Below, piece by piece: positions 51,623 through 61,375 of a stretch of 64,000 bases of DNA (position 1 is its first letter; every line of letters begins with the position of its first letter). The DNA is from CAVUQH01 sp963774445 (GTDB lineage Bacteria > Myxococcota_A > Polyangia > Haliangiales > Haliangiaceae), in the NCBI GenBank assembly GCA_963774445.1, contig CAVZFC010000002.1, positions 156,769 to 220,768 of the forward strand, written 5' to 3'. The notes beneath the pieces are model-generated. The model searched no databases, had not been told where the DNA came from, and saw only the letters and a list, made by a program, of their open reading frames with translations. The translations under genes were made by a program, and so were the position numbers.

Positions 51623-51627
51623 GAACC

Positions 51628-52746
51628 ATGAGCAAGCGCGCAGATCTGGTCGCCGCCGGCGACATCAGGGCCGCGTCGCGCCTGATGCGCGACATCGACG
51701 ACCGCATGCCCGGAGCGATCGACGATCTCAAGGCGCTCTACCCGCACACCGGTCGCGGCTACATCGTCGGCATCACCGGCAACCCGGGCGCGGGCAAGTC
51801 AACCGTGGTCAACTCGCTGATCGGCACCTACCGGGCGCGCGGCGAGCGGGTCGGTGTGGTCGCCGTCGATCCGACCTCGCCGTTCTCCGGTGGGGCGATT
51901 CTCGGCGACCGGATCCGCATGCAGCGGCATGCCCTGGACGACGGCGTCTTCATCCGCTCGCTGGCGACCCGCGGCCATCTGGGCGGCCTGTCCCGGTCGA
52001 CCTTCGACGTGGTCAGCGTCCTGGACGCCATGGGCTACGACCGCATCCTGGTCGAGACCGTCGGCGTCGGCCAGGACGAGATCGACGTCATGCGTTCGGC
52101 CTACACCTCGGTCGTCGTCACCGTGCCCGGCCTTGGCGACGACATCCAGGCGATCAAGGCCGGACTGCTCGAGATCGCCGACGTGCTGTGCGTCAACAAG
52201 GCCGACCGCGAGGGCGCCGACCGCACCGTGCGCGACCTCATCCACATGCTCGACCTCCGCGCCGGCGACGAGGGCGGCGCCAGTCGCGAGGTCGAGATCA
52301 TCAAGACCATCGCCACCCAGGGGATGAAAGAGAGCTCCGGCATCGCCGACCTCGTCTCGGCCATCGAGAGCCACCGCGAGCGCACCTCCGCCGGTGACCT
52401 CGGCACCCGCCGCGCCCGCATCCGCGCGCTCTCCTACGTCACCGAGCTCGTCCGCGGCCTCCTTGCCGACCGCGCCGAAACCGCCTTCGCCGCCCTCGGC
52501 GGCATGGACGAGCTCGCCGACCGCGTCGCCCAGCGCGACCTCGACCCCTACACCGCCGCCGAACAGAATCCTCTCCCGCGTCTGACCGGGGTCGGAGCCA
52601 ACTTCCGCAACTTTCGCCCCGCAACCGGCGGGAATTACGTGGAACCGGGTTCAGCTGCGGTGCGGAGCCGGCAGGAGGAGTTTCGGGGGGTTGGGCGAAG
52701 TAAGTTTCAAAAGTTGGCTCCGACCCCGGTTAGAGGAGGTTCTTGA
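51628..52746 (+). CDS. meaB: methylmalonyl-CoA mutase-associated GTPase MeaB (C-terminus altered by repeat)
   Basis: 372 aa. MeaB/ArgK loads and protects the cobalamin cofactor of the mutase, using GTP. P-loop GNPGAGKST (near residue 50), switch/G2-like DPTSPFSGGAILGDRIRM, G3 ETVGVGQDE and the G4 motif NKADREGAD are present. The family ends near LDPYTAAEQ (about residue 312). Here a further 55 or so residues (LTGVGANFRNFRPATGG to the stop) are encoded by a 148-bp palindromic element inserted at the 3' end, which also gave the gene a new stop. The extra tail has no sense as a domain. The protein is probably still functional. Confidence 0.9.
   Translation: MSKRADLVAAGDIRAASRLMRDIDDRMPGAIDDLKALYPHTGRGYIVGITGNPGAGKSTVVNSLIGTYRARGERVGVVAVDPTSPFSGGAILGDRIRMQRHALDDGVFIRSLATRGHLGGLSRSTFDVVSVLDAMGYDRILVETVGVGQDEIDVMRSAYTSVVVTVPGLGDDIQAIKAGLLEIADVLCVNKADREGADRTVRDLIHMLDLRAGDEGGASREVEIIKTIATQGMKESSGIADLVSAIESHRERTSAGDLGTRRARIRALSYVTELVRGLLADRAETAFAALGGMDELADRVAQRDLDPYTAAEQNPLPRLTGVGANFRNFRPATGGNYVEPGSAAVRSRQEEFRGVGRSKFQKLAPTPVRGGS
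52584..52731. mobile_element. MITE-like element inside the 3' end of meaB
   Basis: Inverted repeats flank 148 bp: left arm GACCGGGGTCGGAGCCAACTT (52584-52604, shown in part; 20 of 21 bases pair) and right arm 52711-52731. The terminal motif GGGGTCGGAGCCAACTT is of a kind recurrent in Myxococcota repeats. The right end reaches the stop codon of the convergent acetoacetyl-CoA synthetase gene; the element supplies the last 50 or so codons of meaB. Confidence 0.8.
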
Positions 52747-54649
52747 AGTGAGCGAGGGCTTCGGGGTTGGCGAGGGCGTCAACGTTTTTGACGGGGCGGC
52801 CGTGGATGACGTTTTGGATGGCGAGCTCGACGATCTTGCCGCTGATGGTGCGGGGGATGGCGGGGACGGCGCGGATGACGGCGGGGACGTGGCGCGGCGA
52901 GGCTTCGGCGCGCAGGCGGGTGCGGATGGTTTTCTCTAGCTCTGGGGTGAGCTCGGCGCCCGGGCGGAGGACGACGAACAGGCAGACGCGGACGTCGCCC
53001 TCCCACTCCTGGCCGACGGCCACCGCCTCGACGATGTCGTCCAGCGTCTCGACCACGCGGTAGATCTCGGCGGTGCCAATGCGCACGCCGCCGGGGTTGA
53101 GCGTGGCGTCCGAGCGGCCGTAGATGATCAGGCCGCCGTGCTCGGTCAGCGCGGCGAAGTCGCCGTGGCACCAGACGCCGGGGAAGCGCGCGAAGTAGGA
53201 GTCGCGGTAGCGCCGGTCGCCTTCGTCGTTCCAGAAGTAGATCGGCATCGACGGGAACGGCAGGGTGCAGCAGAGCTCGCCCTTCTGCCCCACGACCGAG
53301 CGACCGCCCTCGTCGTAGACCTCGACCTTCATCCCCAGACCGCGGGTCTGCAGCTCGCCGCGGTAGACCGGGCCGATCGAGTTGCCCAGCGCGAAGCACG
53401 AGATGATGTCGGTGCCGCCCGAGATCGACGCCAGCTGCAGGTCGCTCTTCACTGCGTCGTAGACCCAGTCGAACTGTTCGGGCGCCAGCACCGACCCGGT
53501 CGACAGCACCGCGCGCAGCGCCGACAGGTCGAAGTCGGCCGGGCGCACGCCCGCCTTCTCGATCGCCGACAGGTATTTGGCGCTGGTGCCGAACACCGTC
53601 ATGCCGGTCTCCTCGGCCCACCGCCAAAGGACGTCTGGACCCGGATGCGCGGGTGAGCCGTCGTACAGCATCACCGTCGCCCCGCTGGCCAGCCCGCTGA
53701 CCAGCCAGTTCCACATCATCCACCCGCAGGTGGTGAAGTAGAACAGCTTGTCGTCCGAGCCGACGTCGGTGTGCAGCACGTGCTCCTTGAGGTGCTGCAG
53801 CAGCGTGCCGCCGGCGCCGTGGACGATGCACTTGGGCACGCCGGTCGTCCCCGACGAGTACATGATGTAGAGCGGGTGGTCGAACGGCAGCCGCGCGAAC
53901 TCGATCTCGCCGGCGTCCTCGTTGCCGGCGAAGTCGTCCCACGACACGCCGCCGCGCACGCCGTCGAGATTCAGCGGCCGCCCGGTGTACGGCACGACCA
54001 CCGTCTTCTCGACGCTGGGCAGCTTGCCCAGGATTCCGCGGATTCGCTCCAGCGAGTCGATCTCCTTGCCGGCGTACGAGTAGCCGTCGGCGCAGAACAG
54101 CACCCGCGGCTCGATCTGCCCGAAGCGATCGAGTACGCCGGCCAGCCCGAAGTCGGGCGAGCACGACGACCAGATGGCGCCGATGCTGGTCGCCGCCAGC
54201 ATCGCCACGACCGACTCGACGATGTTGGGCACGAAGCCGGCCACGCGGTCACCGGCGTTGACGCCGTGCGCGCGCAGGGCCCGGGCCACGCGCGCGACCT
54301 CGGCGTAGAGCCCGGCGTAGGTGACCTGTCGCGTCCGCCCGCGCTCATCGCGCGCGAGCAGCGCCACGCGGTCGTCGCGATGGCGCAACAGGTTCTCGGC
54401 GAACGACAGCCTCGCGCCAGGAAACCATTTCGCGCCCGGCATGCGATCCAGATCGCGCACGACCTCCTCGCCGCGTGTCTCCGCGATCACTGTGCAAAAG
54501 TCCCACACCGCGCTCCAAAACGCGGCCGGCTGTTCGACCGACCAGCGGTACAGTGACGCGTAGTCCGGCTGGCCTGCCTGGGCCATGAATCGGCTCATCC
54601 TGGTGGCGCTGGCGCGTTCGGGCGACGGCTCCCACATCCGCTCGCTCAT
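52730..54649 (-). CDS. acetoacetyl-CoA synthetase
   Basis: 639 aa from ATG 54649 (SERMWEPSPERASATRMSRF, the usual AACS beginning). An AMP-forming ligase of the ANL superfamily that activates acetoacetate to acetoacetyl-CoA. Signatures: YSSGTTGVPKCIVHG (P-loop-like A3 motif), GGTDIISCF, and the C-terminal hinge and lysine region near PRTISGKIVELAIQN (acyl-adenylate lysine). It overlaps meaB convergently at the stop codons. Acetoacetyl-CoA would feed the thiolase and dehydrogenase of the neighbouring operon. It lies divergent to an unknown lipoprotein gene at 54821. Confidence 0.94.
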   Translation of the reverse strand: MSERMWEPSPERASATRMSRFMAQAGQPDYASLYRWSVEQPAAFWSAVWDFCTVIAETRGEEVVRDLDRMPGAKWFPGARLSFAENLLRHRDDRVALLARDERGRTRQVTYAGLYAEVARVARALRAHGVNAGDRVAGFVPNIVESVVAMLAATSIGAIWSSCSPDFGLAGVLDRFGQIEPRVLFCADGYSYAGKEIDSLERIRGILGKLPSVEKTVVVPYTGRPLNLDGVRGGVSWDDFAGNEDAGEIEFARLPFDHPLYIMYSSGTTGVPKCIVHGAGGTLLQHLKEHVLHTDVGSDDKLFYFTTCGWMMWNWLVSGLASGATVMLYDGSPAHPGPDVLWRWAEETGMTVFGTSAKYLSAIEKAGVRPADFDLSALRAVLSTGSVLAPEQFDWVYDAVKSDLQLASISGGTDIISCFALGNSIGPVYRGELQTRGLGMKVEVYDEGGRSVVGQKGELCCTLPFPSMPIYFWNDEGDRRYRDSYFARFPGVWCHGDFAALTEHGGLIIYGRSDATLNPGGVRIGTAEIYRVVETLDDIVEAVAVGQEWEGDVRVCLFVVLRPGAELTPELEKTIRTRLRAEASPRHVPAVIRAVPAIPRTISGKIVELAIQNVIHGRPVKNVDALANPEALAHFKNLL

Positions 54650-54820
54650 GCGACGAAGTGTCGGCCGTTGGCGCCCGATCTGCAAGAGGCCTGCAAGGGT
54701 GCGCCCGGCGCCTCCGGTGACCGCGGTCACTGGCCCTCAGGTGGCGGGTCGCGATTGCCCGAAGCGGGTGATAACCTGATAGTGCTGTCCGGATCGGACA
54801 GCTTCCGGAGGACTTGGACT

Positions 54821-55513
54821 ATGACTCGATGGATCCTCTCGCTCTCTGCGCTGGTCGCCCTCGGTGGTTGTGGGCTCATCTCGTCTGACATCACGCGCTT
54901 CGACATGCGCGTCTCGGACAAGAAGTTCACCGTCAACTCGGCGCAGTGGCAGCTGACCAGCGACGCGACCTTCCCGGCCATCGACTGCAGCCAGAACCAG
55001 GGGGTCTGCTCGGCCGGCATCAGCCAGGCGTGCAGCAACGACGCCGCCTGCTTCGGCAGCTGCGACGGCACCAACTGCAAGGCGCTGATCCTCGTCTCGC
55101 TGTTCCAGACCATCAACCTGGCCAACGAGCGCCCCGAGCTCAATACCGTGGCCAAGCAGCCGCTCATCGAAGTTCACGTCGAGCGGGTCCACTACGCGAT
55201 CAACACCAACTCGCTCAATGTCCCGACGCCGGAGTTCAAGCTGTACGTCGCGCCGGTCGGCGTGACCGCCCCCGGCGATCCGCAAGCCAAGCTGGTTGGC
55301 ACCCTCCAGCCGCTGGCCGCCGGTGAGGCGGTCGCCGATCGCGACGTCGTCATCACCGCGGACGGCCAGACCAACCTCGAGGATTTCATGGGCGACTGGA
55401 AGACCGAGTTCAACGTCATCGTGGGTGGCCAGGTGACGGTCTCGGCCGGCGATCCGGTGCCCAACGGGGCACTGGACACGCTCGTCACCGTCGACGCCTA
55501 CGCCAACCTCTGA
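54821..55513 (+). CDS. lipoprotein of unknown function
   Basis: 230 aa from ATG 54821 (GGAGGAC upstream). Lipoprotein signal TRWILSLSALVALGGCG. The mature part has five Cys in a short region (IDCSQNQGVCSAGISQACSNDAACFGSCDGTNC), a compact disulfide cluster, followed by beta-rich sequence (IEVHVERVHYAI, TPEFKLYVAPVGVT, FNVIVGGQVTVSAGD). It may be a surface beta-sandwich. No known domain was recognised. It is followed after 31 bp by the FAD reductase gene. Confidence 0.75.
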   Translation: MTRWILSLSALVALGGCGLISSDITRFDMRVSDKKFTVNSAQWQLTSDATFPAIDCSQNQGVCSAGISQACSNDAACFGSCDGTNCKALILVSLFQTINLANERPELNTVAKQPLIEVHVERVHYAINTNSLNVPTPEFKLYVAPVGVTAPGDPQAKLVGTLQPLAAGEAVADRDVVITADGQTNLEDFMGDWKTEFNVIVGGQVTVSAGDPVPNGALDTLVTVDAYANL

Positions 55514-55544
55514 CCGGCGGCCACGGCCGTGCTAGAACACGGCC

Positions 55545-56786
55545 GTGCGACCTCAGTACGACGTGATCGTCGCCGGGGCCGGCCCCGGCGGCTCGGCCAT
55601 GGCCGCGCGCCTCGTGCGCGAGCGCCCGGCCGATCGCGTGCTGGTGCTGGAGCGCTACAGCTTCCCCCGCGACAAGCCGTGCGGCGGCGGGCTGACCGGT
55701 CACATGGACTCCGCGATGCGCGAGCTCGGCCTGGCGCTCGAGGTGCCGGCCTGGCCGGCGACGAGCGCGCGCGTGCGCTACGGCAGCTTCGAACGCGTCG
55801 TCACCCTGGACAAGCCGGTCAACGTCGTCCGCCGCGAAGAGCTCGACGCCAACCTCGCCGACCAGGCGCGCCGCCGCGGCGTCGACATCGTCGAAGGGGA
55901 GGGCGTGACTCGCTACGACCTCGAGCCGGATCACGTGGTCGTCCGGACCTCGCGCGGACGCGCGCTCACCGCCTCGGTGCTGGTCGGCGCCGACGGCGCG
56001 GCGTCGGTGGTGCGCAAGCAGCTCCTCGGCGAGAAGGCGCTGCCGCACCGGCTGTTCCGCGCCGAGCTGTCACTGCCCGGCAGCGCGCCGGACGACGCCA
56101 TGCTCTACGACTTCACCCTGATGCGCCGCGGCCTGCGCGGCTATCTGTGGGTCTTTCCCATGCCGGGCGCCGGCAACCGGGTCAACGTCGGCGTCATGCA
56201 CTACCCGACCTCGCGCCTGGGCGGTCCGGCGCTCATCGACCTGTTGCGCGACGGGCTGGCCGAGCTGGGGATCGCGCTTCCCGACAAGGGCACCCGCGGC
56301 TGGCCGGTCTGGGGTTACCACCCGGGCAAGGCGGTGGCCGCCCCGCGCGTGCTCACCATCGGCGACGCCGCCGGTATCGACGGCCTCACCGGCGAGGGAA
56401 TCGCGGTGGCCCTGGAACAGGCCCTGGTCGCCGGCGACTGCATAGATGAGGCATTCCGCACGGGTGACTTCTCCTTTGCCACCTATCGCCGGCGCCTGCG
56501 CAAGGCCACTGTGGGCCGCGAGTTGGCGCTGGACCGCTGGCTGGCGCGCCTGCTCTACCGCAGCAGGAACTGGGAGCGGTGGCTGTCGCTGGTGCTGTAC
56601 GACCCCCAGGTGCTGGAGATGTACGCCAGCCGGGTCGACGGTTCGCAAATCCTGGCCGACCAGAAGCTGCGCCTGTACAAGGCGCTGATCCGCCACGTCT
56701 TGCGCGCCCGCAGCCGCCGCCGGCAACTCCGCCTGGCGGGCGCCGGTGAGGCCCCGTCACTGCCCGCGCTGCCGTCCCCCTCGTGA
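55545..56786 (+). CDS. geranylgeranyl-reductase-family FAD-dependent oxidoreductase
   Basis: 413 aa from GTG 55545. Dinucleotide-binding motif VIVAGAGPGGSAMAARL at the N-terminus, the family signature PRDKPCGGGL (about 43-52), second FAD motif LVGADGAASVVR, and third GDAAGIDGLTGEGI. This is the layout of geranylgeranyl reductase and related flavoproteins (also lycopene/menaquinone-type reductases) that hydrogenate isoprenoid chains. It is a probable reductase of membrane isoprenoids such as menaquinone side chains; the actual substrate is unknown. A MITE-like element fills the gap to the convergent HU gene. Confidence 0.9.
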   Translation: MRPQYDVIVAGAGPGGSAMAARLVRERPADRVLVLERYSFPRDKPCGGGLTGHMDSAMRELGLALEVPAWPATSARVRYGSFERVVTLDKPVNVVRREELDANLADQARRRGVDIVEGEGVTRYDLEPDHVVVRTSRGRALTASVLVGADGAASVVRKQLLGEKALPHRLFRAELSLPGSAPDDAMLYDFTLMRRGLRGYLWVFPMPGAGNRVNVGVMHYPTSRLGGPALIDLLRDGLAELGIALPDKGTRGWPVWGYHPGKAVAAPRVLTIGDAAGIDGLTGEGIAVALEQALVAGDCIDEAFRTGDFSFATYRRRLRKATVGRELALDRWLARLLYRSRNWERWLSLVLYDPQVLEMYASRVDGSQILADQKLRLYKALIRHVLRARSRRRQLRLAGAGEAPSLPALPSPS

Positions 56787-56806
56787 CGGGCAAGCGCGGG
56801 CTCTGA

Positions 56807-56987
56807 TGATTCGTCACATCTCTCCAGCCAGCGCGTATCGGCGTCATTTTCGGTCGCCCTGAGCTTGTCGAAGGGCGCAACGTCCGCGCCCTTCGACGAC
56901 GGCCGCGCGTCGCGCGACCGTCGCTCAGGGAGACCGGATACGGAGGATGTCGGCCCATCTGGCCGAGATGTGACGAATCGTCAGAGC
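56807..56987. mobile_element. MITE-like palindromic element, copy B (non-autonomous)
   Basis: Nearly identical to copy A at 41333 (about 4 mismatches in 181 bp). With seven more bases at the left (56800-56822), the termini form a 23-bp inverted repeat with one mismatch. Contains the REP core CCTGAGCTTGTCGAAGGG. Non-coding. As with copy A, it sits between two converging genes. Confidence 0.85.
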
Positions 56988-57003
56988 GCCCGCTAAGCGC
57001 CAG

Positions 57004-57324
57004 CTAGTCGTCGTCGTCGTCGCTGCCGTTGCCCGGGTTGACGCCGCCGTTGACCCGTTCACGCAGCTCTTTGCCGCACTTGAAGAAGGGCAGGCGCTTC
57101 GGCTTCACCTGCACCGGCTCGCCGGTGCGCGGGTTTCGGCCCTCGTAGCCCTTGTAGTGCCTGACCTCGAAACTACCGAAACCGCGGATCTCTATGCGGT
57201 CCCCTCGCTGCAACGCGGACACCATGCTGTCGAACATGGTGTTCACGAATGATTCCGCCTTCCCACGCTGGAGCTGAAGCTTCTCGGATAGTTGCTCGAT
57301 CAGATCTGACTTGGTGATTGGCAT
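57004..57324 (-). CDS. HU/IHF-family DNA-binding protein
   Basis: 106 aa. Start ATG 57324 (GGGGGGCAG upstream). The HU/IHF fold: helical dimerisation part (SDLIEQLSEKLQLQRGKAE), FVNTMFDSMVSALQRGDRIEIRGFGSF, and the beta-arm motif GRNPRTGEPVQV with the intercalating Pro, followed by PFFKCGKELRERV. The Ser/Gly/Asp tail (GSDDDDD) is an acidic extension not common in HU. It resembles integration host factor beta more than HU. Binds and bends DNA and shapes the nucleoid. It lies downstream of the mutase large subunit gene on the same strand. Confidence 0.95.
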   Translation of the reverse strand: MPITKSDLIEQLSEKLQLQRGKAESFVNTMFDSMVSALQRGDRIEIRGFGSFEVRHYKGYEGRNPRTGEPVQVKPKRLPFFKCGKELRERVNGGVNPGNGSDDDDD

Positions 57325-57385
57325 CTGCCCCCCCCGACTGCAGCCCGCTCATCGTAACGCAGGTCGAGGGCAAAGCGTAACATTC

Positions 57386-59008
<1,623 letters not shown>

Positions 59009-59060
59009 CGGGGACCGTCCGGCTAGGTGTCAATGTGTGCCGAATTCAGTAGGATGGGGC

Positions 59061-59816
59061 GTGCGCCGGGTGACCCTGACGACCGATTTCGGTACCGCTG
59101 ACGGCTACGTCGGCGCCATCAAGGGGGTGATCACCCGGTTGGCGCCCGACGCGGGGGTGATCGACATCAGCCACGACATCCCCCGCCACGACGTCGCCGC
59201 CGCCGCGTTTGCGCTGGCCCAGGCGGCGCCGCAGTTCCCCGAGGGGACCATTCACGTGGTCGTGATCGACCCCGGCGTCGGCGGCGAGCGCGCGGCCGTG
59301 GTGGTCGACACCGGCGACCAGATCTTCGTCGGCCCGGACAACGGCGTCTTCTCGCTGGTGGCGCCGATGCCGGTAGCCGCCTACGCCATCCAGCAGGTCG
59401 GGTTCTTCCGCAGCGACCCGTCGGCCACCTTTCACGGCCGCGACATCTTCGCCGTGGCCGCCGGCCGGCTGGCCGCGGGCGCCGCACCGTCCGATGTCGG
59501 GCCGCGGGTAGAGCTCCTCGGCTTCATCACGCTGCCGCGGGCGTCGGGCGGCGCGCGCGGCACGGTGATCCACGTCGATGCCTTCGGCAACCTGATCAGT
59601 GATCTCGGCGCCGAGGACCTGCCGGCCGAGCCGCTGCTGGTCGTCGCCGGCCGGTCGATCGCGCAACTGTCGACCACGTTCGAGAGTGTCGACCGGGGCG
59701 AGCTGGTCGCCTACATCGGCTCGGGCGGCACCCTGGAGATCGCGGTGCGCGAGGGCAACGCTGCCGCCGAGCTGGGTGTCGGCCGCGGCGATCCGATCGA
59801 GGTCGGCAAAGCGTGA
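59061..59816 (+). CDS. SAM hydroxide adenosyltransferase (DUF62 / SAM hydrolase family)
   Basis: 251 aa from GTG 59061. The N-terminal motif TLTTDFGTADGYVGAIKG and DISHDIPRHDV, PGVGGERAAVVVDT, VGPDNGVFSLV and the C-terminal DAFGNLISDLG are signatures of the fluorinase/chlorinase-like family that hydrolyses S-adenosylmethionine to adenosine and methionine. The Asp and His (TDFG...DISHDIP...GPDNGVF) are intact. Cytoplasmic. The stop overlaps the GTG of the rRNA methyltransferase (GTGA), suggesting the two are coupled. Whether it limits SAM or controls that enzyme is unknown. Confidence 0.92.
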   Translation: MRRVTLTTDFGTADGYVGAIKGVITRLAPDAGVIDISHDIPRHDVAAAAFALAQAAPQFPEGTIHVVVIDPGVGGERAAVVVDTGDQIFVGPDNGVFSLVAPMPVAAYAIQQVGFFRSDPSATFHGRDIFAVAAGRLAAGAAPSDVGPRVELLGFITLPRASGGARGTVIHVDAFGNLISDLGAEDLPAEPLLVVAGRSIAQLSTTFESVDRGELVAYIGSGGTLEIAVREGNAAAELGVGRGDPIEVGKA

Positions 59817-61075
59817 GCGACAGCCCCGATGATCGATCGATCGTCCTGGCGATCGAGTCCGTGGCCGCCGGCGGAGACGGCGTCGCCCGCGACTCCGGCG
59901 GGCGGGTGGTGTTCGTGCCCCGTGCCGCGCCCGGCGATCGCGTACGCGCCACCGTCACCGAGGAGCACAAGAGCTTTGCCCGCGCGCACCTGGACGCCGT
60001 GCTCGAGCCGGGGCCGGGGCGGGTCGCACCGCCGTGTCCGCTGTTCGCGTCCGGCGCTTGCGGCGGCTGCCAGTGGCAGCACCTGTCGTCCGAGGCGCAG
60101 CGCGCGGCCAAGGAGGCGATCGTCGGCGCCGCGCTGCGACGCCTGGTCGACGCCGGTCTGGCGATCGAGCCACTGCGCACGCCGGTCCCACCGCTGGGCT
60201 GGCGCCGGCGCGCGCGCCTGCACTGGGTTCGCCCGCGCCGGGCGGGCGCCGCGCTGATCGGCTTCTTCGCCCCGGGCAGCCGGCATGTCACCGACGTCGA
60301 CCGCTGCCCGCAGCTGGAGCCGGCCGCCGACGCTGCGCTGGCCGCCATCCGCCGCGTGCTGGGACCGGTGTTGACCGGTCGTGGCGAGATCGACGTGGTG
60401 GCAGGGCAGGGCGGCGGCGTTCACGTTACCGTGCGCGGGCCGTGCGCGCCCGCCGCCGCGCGGGCACTGGCCGAGGCCCCCGAGATCGCCGGCGTGCGCC
60501 TGGGCCGGCGGCAGTTCGGTGCCGAGGCGATCGCCCTCGAGCCGGGCCTGGAGGCCGCGTCCGGCGAGTTCGCGCAGGCCTCGAGCGCCGGCAACGCCGC
60601 GCTGCTCGAGGTCGTCAACCTGGCCACCCGCGCGCGCGAGGGCAAACGGGTGCTGGAGCTATACGCCGGCGGCGGCAACCTGACCCGTGTGCTCGCCCGC
60701 GGCGCCGCCGAGGTGATCGCGGTCGAGCGCGCCGTGCCGGTGGCGCCACCTGCCGGCGGCAACGTCTCCTTCCGCCAGGGCTCCGCCGAGGAGGAGGTGA
60801 AGATCCTGGCTCGCCACGGCGAGCGCTTCGACCTGGTGGTTCTCGATCCGCCGCGCACCGGCGCCGCCGACGCCTGCCAGCTCTTGCCGCGCCTCGGCCC
60901 GTCGCGCATCGTCTACGTCTCCTGTGATCCGGCCACGCTGGCGCGCGACGCGGGAGCCCTGGTCGCCGCCGGCTACGCCCCGGTGCGCGCCTGGCCGATC
61001 GACATGATGCCGCAGACCGCTCACGTCGAGGTGGTGCTCGAGCTGGTTGGCAGCGATCCGCCCTCTGGCCTCTAG
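59813..61075 (+). CDS. class I SAM-dependent RNA m5U methyltransferase (RlmD/RumA-like)
   Basis: 420 aa from GTG 59813. N-terminal TRAM domain (about 1-65), Fe-S cluster cysteines in CPLFASGACGGCQWQHL, SAM-binding ELYAGGGNLTRVLARG (about 282-297), then DPPRTGA and the catalytic Cys in VYVSCDPATLARD with the C-terminal PQTAHVEVVLEL. This layout is that of 23S rRNA m5U methyltransferases (RlmC/D) and TrmA. The precise target is not shown. The gene is coupled to the SAM hydrolase-type gene ahead. Confidence 0.92.
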   Translation: MSDSPDDRSIVLAIESVAAGGDGVARDSGGRVVFVPRAAPGDRVRATVTEEHKSFARAHLDAVLEPGPGRVAPPCPLFASGACGGCQWQHLSSEAQRAAKEAIVGAALRRLVDAGLAIEPLRTPVPPLGWRRRARLHWVRPRRAGAALIGFFAPGSRHVTDVDRCPQLEPAADAALAAIRRVLGPVLTGRGEIDVVAGQGGGVHVTVRGPCAPAAARALAEAPEIAGVRLGRRQFGAEAIALEPGLEAASGEFAQASSAGNAALLEVVNLATRAREGKRVLELYAGGGNLTRVLARGAAEVIAVERAVPVAPPAGGNVSFRQGSAEEEVKILARHGERFDLVVLDPPRTGAADACQLLPRLGPSRIVYVSCDPATLARDAGALVAAGYAPVRAWPIDMMPQTAHVEVVLELVGSDPPSGL

Positions 61076-61375
61076 GCTACCTGCTTGGGCCCGACGACGT
61101 ACCGGCCATGCATCGCCGATGGCATCGACGCCGCCTCCCCCGACTTCAAGGTCTCCGACTTCAAGGTCTCCGACTTCAAGGTCTCCCGACTTCAAGGTCT
61201 CCCGACTTCAAGGTCTCCGACTTCAAGGTCTCCACTTCAAGGTCTCAGAGGGCATGGTTGGCCGGAAACCCGGCCAACCGCCGGCCGGGTTTCGGACGCT
61301 CGTCCGAATTCCCGGACAAGGTACACGGTCTTTCGCGACGTTGGCGCTGTCACGATTCTTGCGGCGGTCCTGTGT
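61076..61375. other. non-coding region with tandem repeat
   Basis: About 300 bp between the rRNA methyltransferase and the transposase-like gene. It holds a seven-unit 15-bp tandem repeat (listed separately) and shows no gene. The adjoining transposase-like frame stays open through it, but the encoded sequence is repeat-derived, so a start inside this region is unlikely. Confidence 0.6.
61142..61247. repeat. 15-bp tandem repeat (VNTR), seven copies
   Basis: GACTTCAAGGTCTCC is repeated six times in full, with a single C inserted after units 3 and 4, then a partial seventh copy (ACTTCAAGGTCTCA). The unit is invariant. Read in frame it would give DFKVS repeats, but the extra C shifts the frame. 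It lies between a housekeeping operon and the accessory right end. Confidence 0.95.

Noticed and set aside
51628..52746. Restriction avoidance of GTCGAC as the cause of TCAACC codons
   Set aside because: GTCGAC occurs in many places in the window, including inside mutS (GAGTCGACC), so the site is not avoided.
60659..61195. Minus-strand frame giving GDLEV repeats
   Set aside because: It is the reverse reading of the 15-bp tandem repeat and runs antisense into the rRNA methyltransferase gene.
61142..61247. Possible CRISPR array
   Set aside because: The 15-bp units are directly adjacent with no spacers; it is a simple tandem repeat.
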